From Tabrizicola piscis (GTDB lineage: Bacteria; Pseudomonadota; Alphaproteobacteria; Rhodobacterales; Rhodobacteraceae): 64,000 nt of DNA. Under the pieces are notes generated by a model. That model was not told the DNA's origin. It was given only the letters and a program-made list of their open reading frames with translations, and did not search any database. Shown piece by piece: positions 42,950 to 54,970 of the stretch. The translations under genes and the position numbers were made by a program. Position 1 is the stretch's first letter, and every line of letters starts with the position of its first letter. The DNA lies in the NCBI RefSeq assembly GCF_003940805.1, contig NZ_CP034328.1, positions 682,001 to 746,000 of the forward strand. Direction: 5' to 3'.

Positions 42950-44488
42950 TCAGTGGAGGGCCGCTTGCGCGCCATCGGCGGGCAAGGCGGCATTGTAGTC
43001 GGAAACAAGGGCGGTCACCGACGGCCCGATGATATCGGTCACCAGGCTGGGATAGACGCCCAGGATCAGGGTCATGGCGATCAGGGGGGCGAAGACCACC
43101 TTTTCGCGCCGGTCCATGTCGGTGATGGATTTCAGCGCCTCTTTGATGAGGTCACCGAACACGACCCGACGATAAAGCCAAAGCGCATAGCCAGCCGACA
43201 GGATCACGCCCGACGTGGCCACGGCGGCAACCCAGGTGTTGACCTGGAAGATGCCCATCAGCGTCAGGAATTCACCGACAAAACCGCTGGTGCCCGGCAA
43301 GCCCACGTTGGCCATGGTGAAGAACATGAACACCAGCGCATAGGCGGGCATCCGGTTCACAAGGCCGCCGTAAGCCTCAATCTCACGCGTGTGCATGCGG
43401 TCATAGATCACGCCGACGCAGAGGAAGAGCGCGCCAGAGATGAAGCCGTGGCTGATCATCTGGAAAATCGCGCCGTCAATGCCCTGCTGGTTGGCAGCGA
43501 ATATGCCCATGGTGACGTAACCCATGTGGGCGACGGAGGAATAGGCGATGAGCTTTTTCATGTCGGTCTGCGCCAGCGCCACCAGCGAGGTGTAGACGAT
43601 GGCGATGGCCGACATCCACAGCACCAGCGGGGCCATGACATCAGACCCCACCGGGAACATCGGGAGCGAGAACCGCAGGAAGCCGTAGCCGCCCATCTTC
43701 AAGAGGATCGCGGCCAGCACGACGGACCCGGCGGTGGGGGCCTGAACGTGGGCATCGGGCAACCAGGTGTGAACCGGCCACATCGGCATCTTCACCGCAA
43801 AGCTGGCGAAGAAGGCGAGGAACAGCATCGTCTGCAAGCCGCCGACGACGTGGAAGCCAAGGAGGCTGAACGTCTCGGACCCGAAGTCATGCACCAGAAG
43901 GTCGGCGATGTCGGTAGTGCCCGCGTCAAAATACATCGCGATCATCGCGACCAGCATTAGGACCGACCCGAGGAAGGTGTAGAGGAAGAACTTGAAGGCG
44001 GCATAGATGCGTTCCTTGCCGCCCCAGATGCCGATGATCAGGAACATCGGGATCAGCCCAGCCTCGAAGAACAGGTAGAACAGCACCAGATCCAGCGCGC
44101 AGAACACGCCCAGCATCAGCGTTTCCAGCACCAGAAACGCGATCATGTATTCCTTGACCCGGGTTTCCACGGTCCAGCAGGAATAGATCGTGATCGGCAT
44201 CAGGAAGGTTGTCAGCATCACGAACAGGATCGAGATGCCATCGACGCCCATCTTGTAGGTCAGGCCCATGATCCAGGTCCGTTCCTCGACGAACTGGAAG
44301 CCGGTGTTCGACGGGTCAAACCGGAACAGGACGAAAAGCGAGATCACGAATGTCGCGCTGGTGGTGAAGAGGGCAAGCCACTTCGCCCCCTGACGCGCCG
44401 CCGCATCATCGCCGCGCATGAACAGCGCAAGGATGATCGCCGCGACCAGCGGCAGGAAGGTGATGATCGAGAGAAGCTGGTTTTCCAT
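42950..44488 (-). CDS. nuoM: NADH:quinone oxidoreductase subunit M
   Basis: This 512-residue membrane subunit is the middle antiporter-like proton channel of complex I. It shows the channel Glu region ([22 protein letters not shown]), the broken-helix [20 protein letters not shown] and [15 protein letters not shown]. It lies 12 bases after nuoL and 10 bases before nuoN. Confidence 0.97.
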   Translation of the reverse strand: MENQLLSIITFLPLVAAIILALFMRGDDAAARQGAKWLALFTTSATFVISLFVLFRFDPSNTGFQFVEERTWIMGLTYKMGVDGISILFVMLTTFLMPITIYSCWTVETRVKEYMIAFLVLETLMLGVFCALDLVLFYLFFEAGLIPMFLIIGIWGGKERIYAAFKFFLYTFLGSVLMLVAMIAMYFDAGTTDIADLLVHDFGSETFSLLGFHVVGGLQTMLFLAFFASFAVKMPMWPVHTWLPDAHVQAPTAGSVVLAAILLKMGGYGFLRFSLPMFPVGSDVMAPLVLWMSAIAIVYTSLVALAQTDMKKLIAYSSVAHMGYVTMGIFAANQQGIDGAIFQMISHGFISGALFLCVGVIYDRMHTREIEAYGGLVNRMPAYALVFMFFTMANVGLPGTSGFVGEFLTLMGIFQVNTWVAAVATSGVILSAGYALWLYRRVVFGDLIKEALKSITDMDRREKVVFAPLIAMTLILGVYPSLVTDIIGPSVTALVSDYNAALPADGAQAALH

Positions 44489-44500
44489 GCTGCGCGCCCC

Positions 44501-46840
44501 TTACTTCGCGCCGCCGAAGAGCGTCATCCAGGTGACCAGGATCACGATCCCCAGCACCATGGCGAAGGCGTAGTGAAACAGATAGCCGGACTGCGCGCGG
44601 CCGGCGAGACGGGTGAAGAACGGGATGATCCCCATCGCCACCCCGTTGAGCGATCCGTCGATCACGGCGCCATCACCCTTCTTCCAGAAGAAGTTGCCGA
44701 GCCATTTGGCGGGGCGGACGAAGATGACGTCATAAAGTTCGTCAAAGTACCATTTGTTCAGAAGGAACAGGTACAGCGGGCGCTGCTGCGCGGCCAGACG
44801 GCCGGGCAGGCTGGGGTTCTTGATGTAGAACAGCCAGGCCAGACCAAAGCCGATCAGCATGGCGACGAAGGGCGAGACCTTGACCCAGTTCGGCACCAGA
44901 TGGGCTGCGTTGATCATGGTCGTGGGCGCGTGTTCGGCCTTTTCGACCTTGGCCGCATCAAGCCGGTCATCAACAAGCGCCTGTTCATCCGCCGTGAAGG
45001 GCAGCATCACGAGCGCCCCCTGCGGCACAACGCCGGTGGCATGGGCTTCGGCCGGGGCGGCTTCGGTTGCGGCGGTGTCACTGTGGGCTTCGGCCGGGGC
45101 GGCCTCAGTTGTGGCCTCAGGTGTGGCGGTGCCGCTGGGGGCCTCGGCCGGAGCGGCCTCGGTTGCGGCGGTGTCGCTGTGGGCTTCGGCCGGGGCGGCT
45201 TCGCCTTCGGCGGCGGCCGCTTCGGTTGCCTGATCGTCACCATGCGCTTCGCCGTGGGCTGCGGTTTCCATGCCGAACCACGCACGGACCGCGGTTTCTT
45301 CGCCGAAGAAGACCTTGTACCACAGCATGCCCGAAAAGACCGCGCCGAGGGCCAGGATGCCCAGCGGGATCAGCATGACCATCGGGCTTTCGTGGGGTTC
45401 GTGGTGGTCATCATGGCCATGCGTGTCATGCACGGCGCCGTGGTGATCGTCATGGCCATGCGCCACCAGATGCGCGCGGTTTTCGCCGAAGAAGGTCATG
45501 AACATCAGCCGCCAGCTGTAAAAGCTGGTCATGCAGGCGGCGATGACCAGCATCCAGAAGGCGTAGGACGAGCCAACCCAGGCGCTTTCGATCACGGCGT
45601 CCTTCGACAGGAACCCGGCGAAGCCGTAGTGGGTCAGCGGGATGCCGACGCCGGTGATGGCCAGCGTGCCGATCATCATCGCCCAGAAGGTATAGGGGAT
45701 CTTCTTACGCAGGCCGCCGTAGTTGCGCATGTCCTGTTCGTGGTGGGTGGCGTGGATCACGCTTCCCGCGCCAAGGAACAGCATGGCCTTGAAGAAGGCG
45801 TGGGTGAACAGGTGGAACATTGCGACCGAATAGACGCCGACGCCTGCGGCCACGAACATGTAGCCAAGCTGGGACATTGTGGAATAGGCGATGACGCGCT
45901 TGATGTCGTTCTGCACAAGGCCAATGGTTGCGGCCACAAAGGCGGTGGTGGCACCCAGGAAGGTGACGAAGGCCATCGCCTCGGGCGCGTATTCCATCAC
46001 GGGGGACATGCGGCAGACGAGGAACACCCCGGCGGTGACCATGGTCGCGGCGTGGATGAGGGCGGAGACCGGGGTCGGACCCTCCATCGCGTCGGGCAGC
46101 CAGGTGTGCAGGAACAGCTGCGCCGATTTGCCCATCGCCCCGATGAAGAGGAGGACCGCGATCAGGTTGGCCGCGTTCCAATCCGCCCAAAGGAAGCTGA
46201 GGTTGGTTTCCGCAAGCGCTGGCGCGGCGGCGAAGACATCGTCAAACCGGATGCTGTCGGTCAGGAAGTAAAGCGCGAAGATGCCAAGGGCAAAGCCGAA
46301 GTCACCGACGCGGTTGACCACGAAGGCCTTGATCGCGGCGGCGTTGGCGGTGGGTTTGCGGTAGTAGAACCCGATGAGGAGGTAGGAGGCGACGCCCACC
46401 CCTTCCCAGCCGAAGAACATCTGCACAAGGTTGTCGGCCGTCACCAGCATCAGCATGGCGAAGGTGAAGAAGGACAGGTAGGCGAAGAAGCGGGCCTTGT
46501 AATGCTCACCCTCATGCCAGTTGTCGTCATGCGCCATGTAGCCAAAGCTGTAGAGGTGCACCAAGGCCGAGACCGAGTTCACGACGACCAGCATGATCGC
46601 GGTCAGCCGGTCCAGACGGATGGCCCATTCGCTGCCCAGAGTGCCGGATTCGATCCAGCGCATCAGGACAATCCGCTGGGTTTCGCCGTCAAAGGTCAGG
46701 AAGATCCACCAGGACAATGCGGCGGCAAGGAAGATCAGCGATGTGGTGATGACCTGCCCGGCCTTTTCGCCGATCAGACGCCAGCCGAACCCGCAGATCA
46801 GCGCGCCGATCAGCGGCGCAAAAAGGATGATCGTTGCCAT
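44501..46840 (-). CDS. nuoL: NADH:quinone oxidoreductase subunit L with low-complexity insertion
   Basis: This 779-residue subunit is the distal proton channel of complex I; E. coli NuoL has 613 residues. Core motifs are normal: [42 protein letters not shown] and [14 protein letters not shown]. The extra length is a His/Asp-rich loop at about residues 455-482 ([20 protein letters not shown]) and an Ala/Glu/Thr-rich insertion at about 520-600 made of [18 protein letters not shown] repeats. Both lie near the C-terminal membrane helices before the long lateral helix. The lateral helix end ([17 protein letters not shown]) is intact, so the subunit should still function. Confidence 0.96.
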   Translation of the reverse strand: MATIILFAPLIGALICGFGWRLIGEKAGQVITTSLIFLAAALSWWIFLTFDGETQRIVLMRWIESGTLGSEWAIRLDRLTAIMLVVVNSVSALVHLYSFGYMAHDDNWHEGEHYKARFFAYLSFFTFAMLMLVTADNLVQMFFGWEGVGVASYLLIGFYYRKPTANAAAIKAFVVNRVGDFGFALGIFALYFLTDSIRFDDVFAAAPALAETNLSFLWADWNAANLIAVLLFIGAMGKSAQLFLHTWLPDAMEGPTPVSALIHAATMVTAGVFLVCRMSPVMEYAPEAMAFVTFLGATTAFVAATIGLVQNDIKRVIAYSTMSQLGYMFVAAGVGVYSVAMFHLFTHAFFKAMLFLGAGSVIHATHHEQDMRNYGGLRKKIPYTFWAMMIGTLAITGVGIPLTHYGFAGFLSKDAVIESAWVGSSYAFWMLVIAACMTSFYSWRLMFMTFFGENRAHLVAHGHDDHHGAVHDTHGHDDHHEPHESPMVMLIPLGILALGAVFSGMLWYKVFFGEETAVRAWFGMETAAHGEAHGDDQATEAAAAEGEAAPAEAHSDTAATEAAPAEAPSGTATPEATTEAAPAEAHSDTAATEAAPAEAHATGVVPQGALVMLPFTADEQALVDDRLDAAKVEKAEHAPTTMINAAHLVPNWVKVSPFVAMLIGFGLAWLFYIKNPSLPGRLAAQQRPLYLFLLNKWYFDELYDVIFVRPAKWLGNFFWKKGDGAVIDGSLNGVAMGIIPFFTRLAGRAQSGYLFHYAFAMVLGIVILVTWMTLFGGAK
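45040..45275 (-). repeat. Degenerate direct repeats inside nuoL
   Basis: The coding sequence here consists of imperfect repeats of 36-45 bases that translate to [14 protein letters not shown] and [14 protein letters not shown] variants, about five copies in all. The copies at 45051-45090 and 45165-45210 are almost identical in DNA, which suggests recent slippage or unequal recombination. All keep the frame. Confidence 0.85.
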
Positions 46841-46845
46841 CTGGG

Positions 46846-47151
46846 TCAGCCTTTCATCACGTTCACGTCTTCCACGTCGATCGTGCCGCGGTTGCGGAAG
46901 AACACGACGAGGATGGCAAGGCCGATCGCAGCCTCGGCCGCGGCGACGGTCAGGACGAACATGGTGAAGACCTGCCCGACCAGATCACCGGAGAAGGAGG
47001 AGAAGGCGACAAGGTTGATGTTCACTGCCAGAAGCATCAGCTCGACCGACATCAGGATGACGATCACGTTCTTCCGGTTGAGGAAGATCCCGAAGATCCC
47101 GATGACGAAAAGGGCCGCAGCCACCGTCAGGTAATGTTCAAGTCCCACCAT
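46846..47151 (-). CDS. nuoK: NADH:quinone oxidoreductase subunit K
   Basis: This 101-residue, three-helix membrane subunit has the family start [19 protein letters not shown], the essential Glu in [13 protein letters not shown] and the second Glu in [15 protein letters not shown]. It sits six bases before nuoL and 36 bases after an inserted exported-protein gene. Confidence 0.97.
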   Translation of the reverse strand: MVGLEHYLTVAAALFVIGIFGIFLNRKNVIVILMSVELMLLAVNINLVAFSSFSGDLVGQVFTMFVLTVAAAEAAIGLAILVVFFRNRGTIDVEDVNVMKG

Positions 47152-47187
47152 TGTCTCGTTCCCTCCGGGTCTTCGCTTGCCCGTATT

Positions 47188-47727
47188 TCAGTAATTCGTC
47201 GTCGTGTCCGTGCGCTGCGCGTAAGGCGTCATGCCCTTGGGCTTCAGATCGGGGAAGGCGACGCTGCACCCGCAGGTCTCTTCGGTTTCGCGCAAGGTGA
47301 TCTGTTTGCCATAGACCGCGCGGACCGCCGACGCCAGATCACCCCGGCCGACCAGCTTGCCGTCCTTGACCCGGTCACGCAGGAATTCGGTCGCGGCAAG
47401 GGACGCGGCCACCGTTTCAGGTCCTTGTCCCGTGTTGATGGCGTGAAAGGTCCCGCTGGGGCAGTGGGTCACCCGAACGCCAAAGAACCCGTCCAGCGCA
47501 TCAACCGGTGGCGGCACTTGCCGATACACCCCTTCGGGCGAGGAATCGGGCTTCATGGAAACCTGATAACTCTCGACCGTGACGCCACTCGCGCCGGTAT
47601 CGGGATCGAGCACCTGCAGGCCATAGATTTGCATCCCGGACTCGCTGCCTTCGCAGGGCGGCGGAGGTGTCAGCGCAAGGGCCTGCCCCCCCGTCACCAG
47701 AACTGCGATGGCCAGAAAGCTGCGCAT
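47188..47727 (-). CDS. Exported protein of unknown function between nuoJ and nuoK
   Basis: This 179-residue protein has a signal peptide (MRSFLAIAVLVTGGQALA) and a mature part with four Cys (PPCEG, THCPSG, ETCGCSV) that could form disulfides. I recognise no family. Its start lies three bases after the nuoJ stop, so it is co-transcribed with complex I genes. Position in the operon suggests a periplasmic accessory role, which is speculation. Confidence 0.7.
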   Translation of the reverse strand: MRSFLAIAVLVTGGQALALTPPPPCEGSESGMQIYGLQVLDPDTGASGVTVESYQVSMKPDSSPEGVYRQVPPPVDALDGFFGVRVTHCPSGTFHAINTGQGPETVAASLAATEFLRDRVKDGKLVGRGDLASAVRAVYGKQITLRETEETCGCSVAFPDLKPKGMTPYAQRTDTTTNY

Positions 47728-47730
47728 GCG

Positions 47731-48345
47731 TTACAGCCCCTGCCCCGGTTTGACGTCCTTGAGTTCCATCGCCTTGGCCGGATCGCGCCACATCTGCTGC
47801 AGCACGTTCTGGCGCTTGATGTCCTTACGGTGCCGCAGGGTCAGCAGGATCGCCCCGATCATCGCAACCAGCAGGATCAGGCCGGACAGCTGGAACAGAA
47901 GGAAGTAGCGGTCATAAAGCAAAAGCCCGATGGCGCGGGTGTTTTCCACCTGATCCGCCGCCGGGGCGACGGCCTGACGCAGCGCCTCAGCCTCGGGCGA
48001 GACTTGCCAGACGCCGACACCGATGGCGATCTGCATCAGCAGGATGACCCCGATCAAGAGGCCCAAGGGCATGTAGCGGGCCAGTTCGCCCTTCAGCGCG
48101 GCAAAGTCGATGTCCAGCATCATGACGACGAAGAGGAACAGCACCGCCACGGCGCCGACGTAGACGATGATGAGGAGCATGGCCACGAATTCAGCGCCCA
48201 GAAGCACGAAGAGGCCAGAGGTGGACAGGAAGGTGAGGATCAGCCACAGCACCGAATGCACCGGGTTGCGGCTGATGGTGACCATCAGGCCCGCGGTCAC
48301 AGTGACGACTGCAAAGACGTAGAAGGCAAATTCGGCTGCGGTCAT
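47731..48345 (-). CDS. nuoJ: NADH:quinone oxidoreductase subunit J
   Basis: This 204-residue membrane subunit has five hydrophobic helices, with [20 protein letters not shown] and [29 protein letters not shown] (helix 3 with the pi-bulge region) typical for NuoJ. Its ATG overlaps the stop of the preceding carboxymuconolactone-decarboxylase-like gene (ATGA). Confidence 0.97.
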   Translation of the reverse strand: MTAAEFAFYVFAVVTVTAGLMVTISRNPVHSVLWLILTFLSTSGLFVLLGAEFVAMLLIIVYVGAVAVLFLFVVMMLDIDFAALKGELARYMPLGLLIGVILLMQIAIGVGVWQVSPEAEALRQAVAPAADQVENTRAIGLLLYDRYFLLFQLSGLILLVAMIGAILLTLRHRKDIKRQNVLQQMWRDPAKAMELKDVKPGQGL

Positions 48346-48764
48346 GCGTCTTTCTCCCCGTTGGTATCGGCGGTTTCGGCGAAGACGCCTTGCGCGATTT
48401 CCAGCGCCTTTTGCATCGACGGCACACCGGCAAACATCGACATCTGCCAGATCACCTCGGCCACTTCGCGTTTCGTGGCGCCGGCGGCAAGGGCGTTCTT
48501 GATGGTGATGCGCAGCTGCGGTTCACCCAAGGGGCCAAGCACGGTCTGGGCGGCGATGGTCACCAGAAAGCGGGTGCGCGCATCAAGGCCTTCGGGGTTG
48601 AAGGTCTTGCCGAACCACATTTCCAGAAGTTCCTTCGGCATCGCCGGGAACAGCTTTTCAAACGCCTTGACGTCAACGTTTTCCATGGCCGGAGCGAAGG
48701 CCTGGGCCATCTTCTGGCCCTGCTCCATCATCGCGGCAAACATCTTGGCGAAATCGTCGGTCAT
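48342..48764 (-). CDS. Carboxymuconolactone decarboxylase-like protein between nuoI and nuoJ
   Basis: This 140-residue protein resembles the CMD/AhpD helical family: [21 protein letters not shown], then [30 protein letters not shown]. It has no Cys at all, so it cannot be a CxxC-type AhpD peroxidase; a lactone-related or structural role is possible. ATG 48764 follows a GGTGACC context and lies four bases after the nuoI stop; longer frames overlap nuoI. Confidence 0.8.
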   Translation of the reverse strand: MTDDFAKMFAAMMEQGQKMAQAFAPAMENVDVKAFEKLFPAMPKELLEMWFGKTFNPEGLDARTRFLVTIAAQTVLGPLGEPQLRITIKNALAAGATKREVAEVIWQMSMFAGVPSMQKALEIAQGVFAETADTNGEKDA

Positions 48765-48768
48765 GGGG

Positions 48769-50303
<1,535 letters not shown>

Positions 50304-50317
50304 CTCAGCCCCTCACT

Positions 50318-50722
50318 TCAAACCGTCGGTATTCCAAGCGTCGCACAGTCTGTCACCGCCTGTTCGGTGTCGATCGTGTGCAAGCCCTCGGGCAGGCTGG
50401 TCGAAAGAAGATAGACCGCATCTCCGACCCATGTCTGACCATCCTTCTTCACGATGGTCCGCACCTGACGCGCGAACCCATACCCTTCATCAAGCGCATA
50501 CTGCGCTGCAGCACAGCGACCGTAGGCTTCGACATCACCCCTGTCCTTCGTGCCGCGCATCGCGACGGTCAGACTGACAAGGCCCTCGTCAAGCAGGATG
50601 GTCGAAACCCCCTCATAGACCGGCTGGCCGCGACCGTCTGTCACCTCTCCCGCCGGCGCGCAACCCCCGAGCGCCACTGTCGCGGTGCCAAGTGTTGCCA
50701 AGAGGGTCAGCGGGTGGTGCAT
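50318..50722 (-). CDS. Predicted small lipoprotein between nuoG and nuoH
   Basis: This 134-residue protein has a lipoprotein signal with lipobox LGGC near residue 21 (start MHHPLTLLATLG) and a mature domain with VEAYGRCAAAQYALDEGYGFARQVR and two further Cys. I know no family for it. ATG 50722 lies four bases after the nuoG stop; upstream in-frame starts fall inside nuoG. It would be anchored in the membrane facing the periplasm, away from the NuoG arm. Confidence 0.7.
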   Translation of the reverse strand: MHHPLTLLATLGTATVALGGCAPAGEVTDGRGQPVYEGVSTILLDEGLVSLTVAMRGTKDRGDVEAYGRCAAAQYALDEGYGFARQVRTIVKKDGQTWVGDAVYLLSTSLPEGLHTIDTEQAVTDCATLGIPTV

Positions 50723-50726
50723 CAGG

Positions 50727-52748
50727 CTACTCCGCCGCAAGGGGCTGTGCCGCCCGACCCTTGGCCATCGCGGAGAGTTCGCCCATGACGGATGACGCGC
50801 GGGCGATGGGATTGGTCAGGTAGAAGTCCTTGATCGCATTACGGAAATCAGCCTTGCCCAGCGGCTTCATCTCCAACGGGCTTGGCGGGTTCGGTGCAAC
50901 CTCATCCACCCGGCCCAGATGCGGATGTGCTTTCACAAGCGCCGACCGCAGCCCTGCAAGGCTGTCCCATGGCAGGGTCGCGTCCAGTTCCGCCGACAAG
51001 GCGCGCAGGATGGCCCAGTTTTCCTTGGCCTCGCCCGGCGCAAAGCCAGCACGAAGGGCCAGTTGCGGGCGGCCTTCGGTGTTGACGAACAGGCCGTTTT
51101 CTTCCGTCCACGCGGCACCCGGCAGGATGATGTCGGCGCGCGAGGCGCCCCGGTCGCCGTGGCTGCCCTGATAGATGACGAAGGGCCCTGCCGCGATGTC
51201 GACCTCGTCGGCACCAAGGTTGTAGATCACCTCGGCCCCGTCGGTGGCCGCTGCAAGGCCGCCCTCGGTCACAGCGCCCACGTCCATCGCACCCACACGG
51301 CTGGCGGCGGTGTGCAGGATCAGGAGTTTGGAGTTCGAGTTTTCGGCCAGCTTCATGGCATGGGCCAGCACAGCCGCGCCATCCGCTTCGTTGATGGCAC
51401 CTTGGCCGACGATCACCAGTGTCGGCTTGGCCTTCGTTTCGTCGCTGATCGTTTGCGAGGACAGCTTTTCCAGGGTCGCGCGGTCGGTGCCGACATGGGC
51501 GTAGTCATAGGTCAGATCAACCGCCTCACCCACGAGCCCGATCACCGCGCCATTGGCCCAGGCCTTGCGGATGCGGGCGTTCAGGACGGGCGCTTCAACC
51601 CGCGGGTTGGTGCCGATCAGCTGGATCATCTTGGCACTGTCGATATCTTCGATTGTCGCCGTGCCGACATAGCCACTGCGGTTGCCAGCGGGCAGCTTTG
51701 CGCCGTCGGTCCGGCATTCGACATGGCCGCCAAGGCCTTCAACCAGGGTTTTCAGGGAATAGACCGCCTCAACCGGGGCAAGATCACCCACCAGTGCGGC
51801 AATCTTCTTGCCCTTCATGGCGGCGGCGGCCTTGGTCAGCGCTTCGGCCCAGCCCGCTTTGCGCAGTTTGCCATTTTCACGGACATAGGGCGTGTCAAGC
51901 CGCTGGCGGCGCAGGCCATCCCAGACAAAGCGGGTCTTGTCGCTGATCCATTCCTCATTCACTCCGTCATGGTTGCGCGGCAGGATGCGCATGACTTCGC
52001 GGCCCTTGGCATCAACACGAATGTTGGACCCAAGCGCGTCCATCACGTCGATGGTTTCGGTCTTGGTCAGTTCCCACGGGCGGGCGGTGAAGGCGTAGGG
52101 CTTCGACGTCAGCGCGCCAACAGGGCACAGGTCGATGATGTTGCCCTGCAGGTTCGAATCCAGCGTCATGTTCAGATAGCTGGTAATTTCACTGTCTTCT
52201 CCGCGCCCGGTCTGGCCCATCTGGGTGATCCCGGCGACTTCGGTGGTGAAGCGCACGCAACGGGTGCAGCTGATGCAGCGGGTCATCGTGGTGGCGACCA
52301 AGGGGCCAAGGTTCAGGTCTTCGGTCGCGCGCTTCGGTTCGCGGAAGCGGCTGAAGTCCACGCCGTAGGCCATGGCCTGATCCTGCAGGTCACATTCGCC
52401 GCCCTGATCGCAGATCGGGCAGTCGAGCGGGTGGTTGATCAGCAGAAACTCCATCACCCCTTCGCGGGCCTTCTTGACCATGGGCGACTTGGTCTTGACG
52501 ACCGGAGCCTCACCGTTCGGGCCGGGGCGGAGGTCCTTGACCTGCATCGCGCAGCTTGCGGCGGGCTTTGGCGGGCCGCCAACAACCTCGACCAGACACA
52601 TCCGGCAGTTCCCGGCGATGGTCAGCCGTTCGTGGTAGCAAAAGCGAGGGATTTCCACCCCGGCCACTTCCGCAGCCTGAATGATGGTCATCGCGCCATC
52701 AACTTCGACCTCGATCCCGTCGATGCTGATTTTCTTGAGGTTAGACAT
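50727..52748 (-). CDS. nuoG: NADH:quinone oxidoreductase subunit G
   Basis: This 673-residue subunit binds several Fe-S clusters of the peripheral arm: 2Fe-2S N1b ([19 protein letters not shown]...SCAM), the His-ligated N5 ([17 protein letters not shown]) and N4 ([10 protein letters not shown]...LCPVGAL). The rest is a molybdopterin-oxidoreductase-like domain without cofactor motif. ATG 52748 ([11 protein letters not shown]) overlaps the end of the small upstream gene by eight bases; Paracoccus Nqo3 has a similar length. Confidence 0.97.
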   Translation of the reverse strand: MSNLKKISIDGIEVEVDGAMTIIQAAEVAGVEIPRFCYHERLTIAGNCRMCLVEVVGGPPKPAASCAMQVKDLRPGPNGEAPVVKTKSPMVKKAREGVMEFLLINHPLDCPICDQGGECDLQDQAMAYGVDFSRFREPKRATEDLNLGPLVATTMTRCISCTRCVRFTTEVAGITQMGQTGRGEDSEITSYLNMTLDSNLQGNIIDLCPVGALTSKPYAFTARPWELTKTETIDVMDALGSNIRVDAKGREVMRILPRNHDGVNEEWISDKTRFVWDGLRRQRLDTPYVRENGKLRKAGWAEALTKAAAAMKGKKIAALVGDLAPVEAVYSLKTLVEGLGGHVECRTDGAKLPAGNRSGYVGTATIEDIDSAKMIQLIGTNPRVEAPVLNARIRKAWANGAVIGLVGEAVDLTYDYAHVGTDRATLEKLSSQTISDETKAKPTLVIVGQGAINEADGAAVLAHAMKLAENSNSKLLILHTAASRVGAMDVGAVTEGGLAAATDGAEVIYNLGADEVDIAAGPFVIYQGSHGDRGASRADIILPGAAWTEENGLFVNTEGRPQLALRAGFAPGEAKENWAILRALSAELDATLPWDSLAGLRSALVKAHPHLGRVDEVAPNPPSPLEMKPLGKADFRNAIKDFYLTNPIARASSVMGELSAMAKGRAAQPLAAE

Positions 52749-52929
52749 GGGCCCGGTCCTTCCGCAGCAGCCCGCGAAGCGCAAGCCGCAGCCGGGCGAA
52801 CACCCCGGCATGGCGCGCGGGGGCTGCCTGTTTCATCGTATCCTGTTCATATGACAGGTGTTTCACACGCGCTTCGATGTCGCGCATCATGTATTTCGGG
52901 TCGAGATTGCCGTAGCACATGCCCGTCAC
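52741..52929 (-). CDS. Small basic protein between DUF3291 gene and nuoG
   Basis: This 62-residue protein begins at GTG 52929 overlapping the previous stop (GTGA); ATG 52920 ([12 protein letters not shown]) is the alternative. It has a helical part [19 protein letters not shown] and a basic C-terminus ([15 protein letters not shown]). No family is known to me. The tight overlaps on both sides (GTGA upstream, eight bases with nuoG downstream) support translation. Confidence 0.6.
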   Translation of the reverse strand: MTGMCYGNLDPKYMMRDIEARVKHLSYEQDTMKQAAPARHAGVFARLRLALRGLLRKDRAHV

Positions 52930-53429
52930 TCCGCCGCCATTTGCGCGCAGCCGTGGGTTTTCCACAGCTGCGCGTCTTTCAGATATTTCCACCCAAAGGC
53001 ATGGTCGCTGTCGCCATGGGCGCGCAGATGCTCCAACCGTTCCAATGCCTCGTCCAGTGTGGGGCGGTGGCCTGCGGGCACCCACCACATGACGAAATGC
53101 ATCTTCCCCAGCACCTCGAACCATTCCTGCCGCCGCTCATAGAACGTGCGGTGGACGGTGTTCCAGACGAAATGTTCCAGCGTCTCCACGCTTTTCCAGA
53201 CCGTCAGGTTCGACACATATTGCGGGTCGCCGCCAATCTTCGCCTCGGTGTTCCCCGTGCCCGGTTCGCCCGAGCCTTCCATCATCCAGACAAAGCCCGG
53301 CATCCGTTTGCCCATGCCGTTCACCCGGTCAAGGGCGGCCATGAATTCGGCCACGCGCGGGTCGTCGGTGGGGGCCAGAAGGCGCCCCACGTTCAACTCG
53401 GCCAGATGATGCCCGGGCGGTTGGATCAT
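52926..53429 (-). CDS. DUF3291 protein in nuo operon
   Basis: This 167-residue protein matches the DUF3291 pattern, a dimeric alpha-beta barrel-like fold related to monooxygenases: HLAELNVGRLLAPTDDPRVAEF, MPGFVWMMEG, VSNLTVWKSVETLEHFVW and MHFVMWWVPAG. ATG 53429 overlaps the DUF5333 stop (ATGA). Its relation to complex I is unknown. Confidence 0.8.
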   Translation of the reverse strand: MIQPPGHHLAELNVGRLLAPTDDPRVAEFMAALDRVNGMGKRMPGFVWMMEGSGEPGTGNTEAKIGGDPQYVSNLTVWKSVETLEHFVWNTVHRTFYERRQEWFEVLGKMHFVMWWVPAGHRPTLDEALERLEHLRAHGDSDHAFGWKYLKDAQLWKTHGCAQMAAE

Positions 53430-53827
53430 TTCGTCGACCTCAGCAATTGTCCGATCAGACTGTCCTTGGCGATCTCTTCCTCGCCGATGGCGCAATAGGC
53501 GTCGGGGTTGCCGGGTTCAGCCCCGCGTTCCTTGAGGCGTTCGGCGGCAATCGCCTTGCCCTTGGCCTTTTCTTCCTTCGAGGTGACGAAGGCGCGGACT
53601 TCCGAGGCCGAGTAGCCCTGCTTCAAGGCATAGTCGCGCAGCTTGGTCAGTTCGGACAGGGCGCGCAGTTTGCGGGCCTCAAGCGTTGGGCAGTTGTCGT
53701 CGATGGCGTCGCCGATAAAGCCCTGCAACAGGGTTTCGACGATCACCGGTTCTTCGTTGATCGGCACCAGTGCATAGGCCGGCGCGGCAATGGCCAGCGC
53801 TGCAAGGGTCAGGGTGAAGCGTTTCAT
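53426..53827 (-). CDS. DUF5333 exported protein in nuo operon
   Basis: This 133-residue protein has a signal peptide (MKRFTLTLAALAIAAPAYA) and a helical mature domain with DDNCPTLEARKLRALSELTKLRDYALKQGYSASEVRAFVTSKEEK and a second Cys in DAYCAIGE. It fits the DUF5333 family found next to nuo genes in Rhodobacterales. ATG 53827 has a full AGGAGG five bases upstream, the best ribosome site in the area. About 105 bases separate it from the upstream lipoprotein gene. Confidence 0.8.
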   Translation of the reverse strand: MKRFTLTLAALAIAAPAYALVPINEEPVIVETLLQGFIGDAIDDNCPTLEARKLRALSELTKLRDYALKQGYSASEVRAFVTSKEEKAKGKAIAAERLKERGAEPGNPDAYCAIGEEEIAKDSLIGQLLRSTK

Positions 53828-53934
53828 GAAGGCCTCCTTGGCTGAAACTGCCGCAGAGATGGGGGAGAACCCCTTTGATATGCCATGACAAACGGCATTC
53901 ATCAGCGGTTTGTGACCGAAGGTGACGGCACTTG

Positions 53935-54219
53935 TCATGCGCAGCCCCCCGGATAGACCCAAGCGCCGGTGGCCCGATCAAAGCGGTCGTAGAGTGACGC
54001 ACGCACGCCACGCGGGCCGCACTGGGCGTCAGCAGCCTTGCGCGCGGCGGCACCGTCCCACATCTGGAACGGCTGCCCCGCATTGGTGACGCGCACCGGG
54101 TCAGAAGACGCCACAGGCGGTTCCTGCCCGGCAACGCAGCCCGAGGCCAGGAGGGCGAGCGTCAAGGCAACCGGCGTCAGCCGCCGCTGGCCGAGGGGCG
54201 GATGCAAAGCCACGGTCAT
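53935..54219 (-). CDS. Small predicted lipoprotein in nuo operon
   Basis: This 94-residue protein has a lipoprotein signal (LTLALLASGC, Cys at residue 28) and a short mature part ending in DRATGAWVYPGGCA. It starts in an ATGA overlap with the methyltransferase-like gene. No family recognised. Confidence 0.65.
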   Translation of the reverse strand: MTVALHPPLGQRRLTPVALTLALLASGCVAGQEPPVASSDPVRVTNAGQPFQMWDGAAARKAADAQCGPRGVRASLYDRFDRATGAWVYPGGCA

Positions 54220-54968
54220 GCCCGCCCCCTTTGGCTGCGGCGCGGCGGGGCAACGGTTGTCTTTTCAAGGACCACGATGCTGTCATGGGCGTGGATCGCC
54301 GCGAGGGAACCCGCCGTCGCGCCGATCCTTTCACCCTGGTCATGGTACCAGTGGTGCATGTCGTCGATCATCGTCTTGACGGTTTCGACAAAGCTGCCCG
54401 GCCGCCGATACCCCCCGCCGAAGGGCGCCCAGTAGCAGGCGTGCAGATCCTCGATCATGTAGAGGCCGCCGTCCGCCAGCATCGGAAACAGCGTGTCCAG
54501 ACTGGCGCGGATATGGGCCGATACGTGGCTGCCGTCGTCCAGCACGATGTCGACACCGCCCATTTCGGCGACGACCTGTTTCAGGAACTTCGGGTTGTCC
54601 TGCGATCCGATCCGGACCTGCCCTGCGTCGCCGTTCAGGCGGGCGCAGCGGGGGTCGATGTCGATGCCGAAAATCACGGCGTCCGGGCCAAAATACTTGC
54701 GCCACATCTTAAGCGACCCGCCACGGCTGACACCGATTTCCAGCATCCGCACCGGCGTGTTGCGCCAAGGGGTCAGATACCTGTCGTACAGCGGCAGGTA
54801 GTGATGCCATTTGTCGACAACCGGCCCGTCATGCGTCCAGAACAGGTCTTCGAACACGGTCGCAGGCCTGCGCGTGTCGGGGCGTTCTCCGTCATGCGTA
54901 AAGCGACGGAGCAGCGAAGGTGCCAGATACCGTGCCCTGAGTTCAGACAGGAGAGAGCCGACTTGCAT
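54216..54968 (-). CDS. SAM-dependent methyltransferase-like protein in nuo operon
   Basis: This 250-residue protein resembles class I methyltransferases of the CmcI/cephalosporin-hydroxylase group: MLEIGVSRGGSLKMWRKYFG (SAM motif I, near residue 74), VIFGIDIDPRC and DIVLDDGSHVSAHIRASLDTLFPML. The target is unknown; complex I NDUFS2 methylation by NDUFAF7 is a tempting analogy, but this protein is not obviously of that family. It lies two bases after the nuoF stop. Confidence 0.72.
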   Translation of the reverse strand: MQVGSLLSELRARYLAPSLLRRFTHDGERPDTRRPATVFEDLFWTHDGPVVDKWHHYLPLYDRYLTPWRNTPVRMLEIGVSRGGSLKMWRKYFGPDAVIFGIDIDPRCARLNGDAGQVRIGSQDNPKFLKQVVAEMGGVDIVLDDGSHVSAHIRASLDTLFPMLADGGLYMIEDLHACYWAPFGGGYRRPGSFVETVKTMIDDMHHWYHDQGERIGATAGSLAAIHAHDSIVVLEKTTVAPPRRSQRGRA

Positions 54969-54970
54969 GC

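Noticed and set aside
52870..53124. Longer form of the small gene upstream of nuoG (start at 53124)
   Set aside because: The extension would lie wholly inside the DUF3291 gene in another frame and has shadow composition; the GTGA overlap supports the short form.
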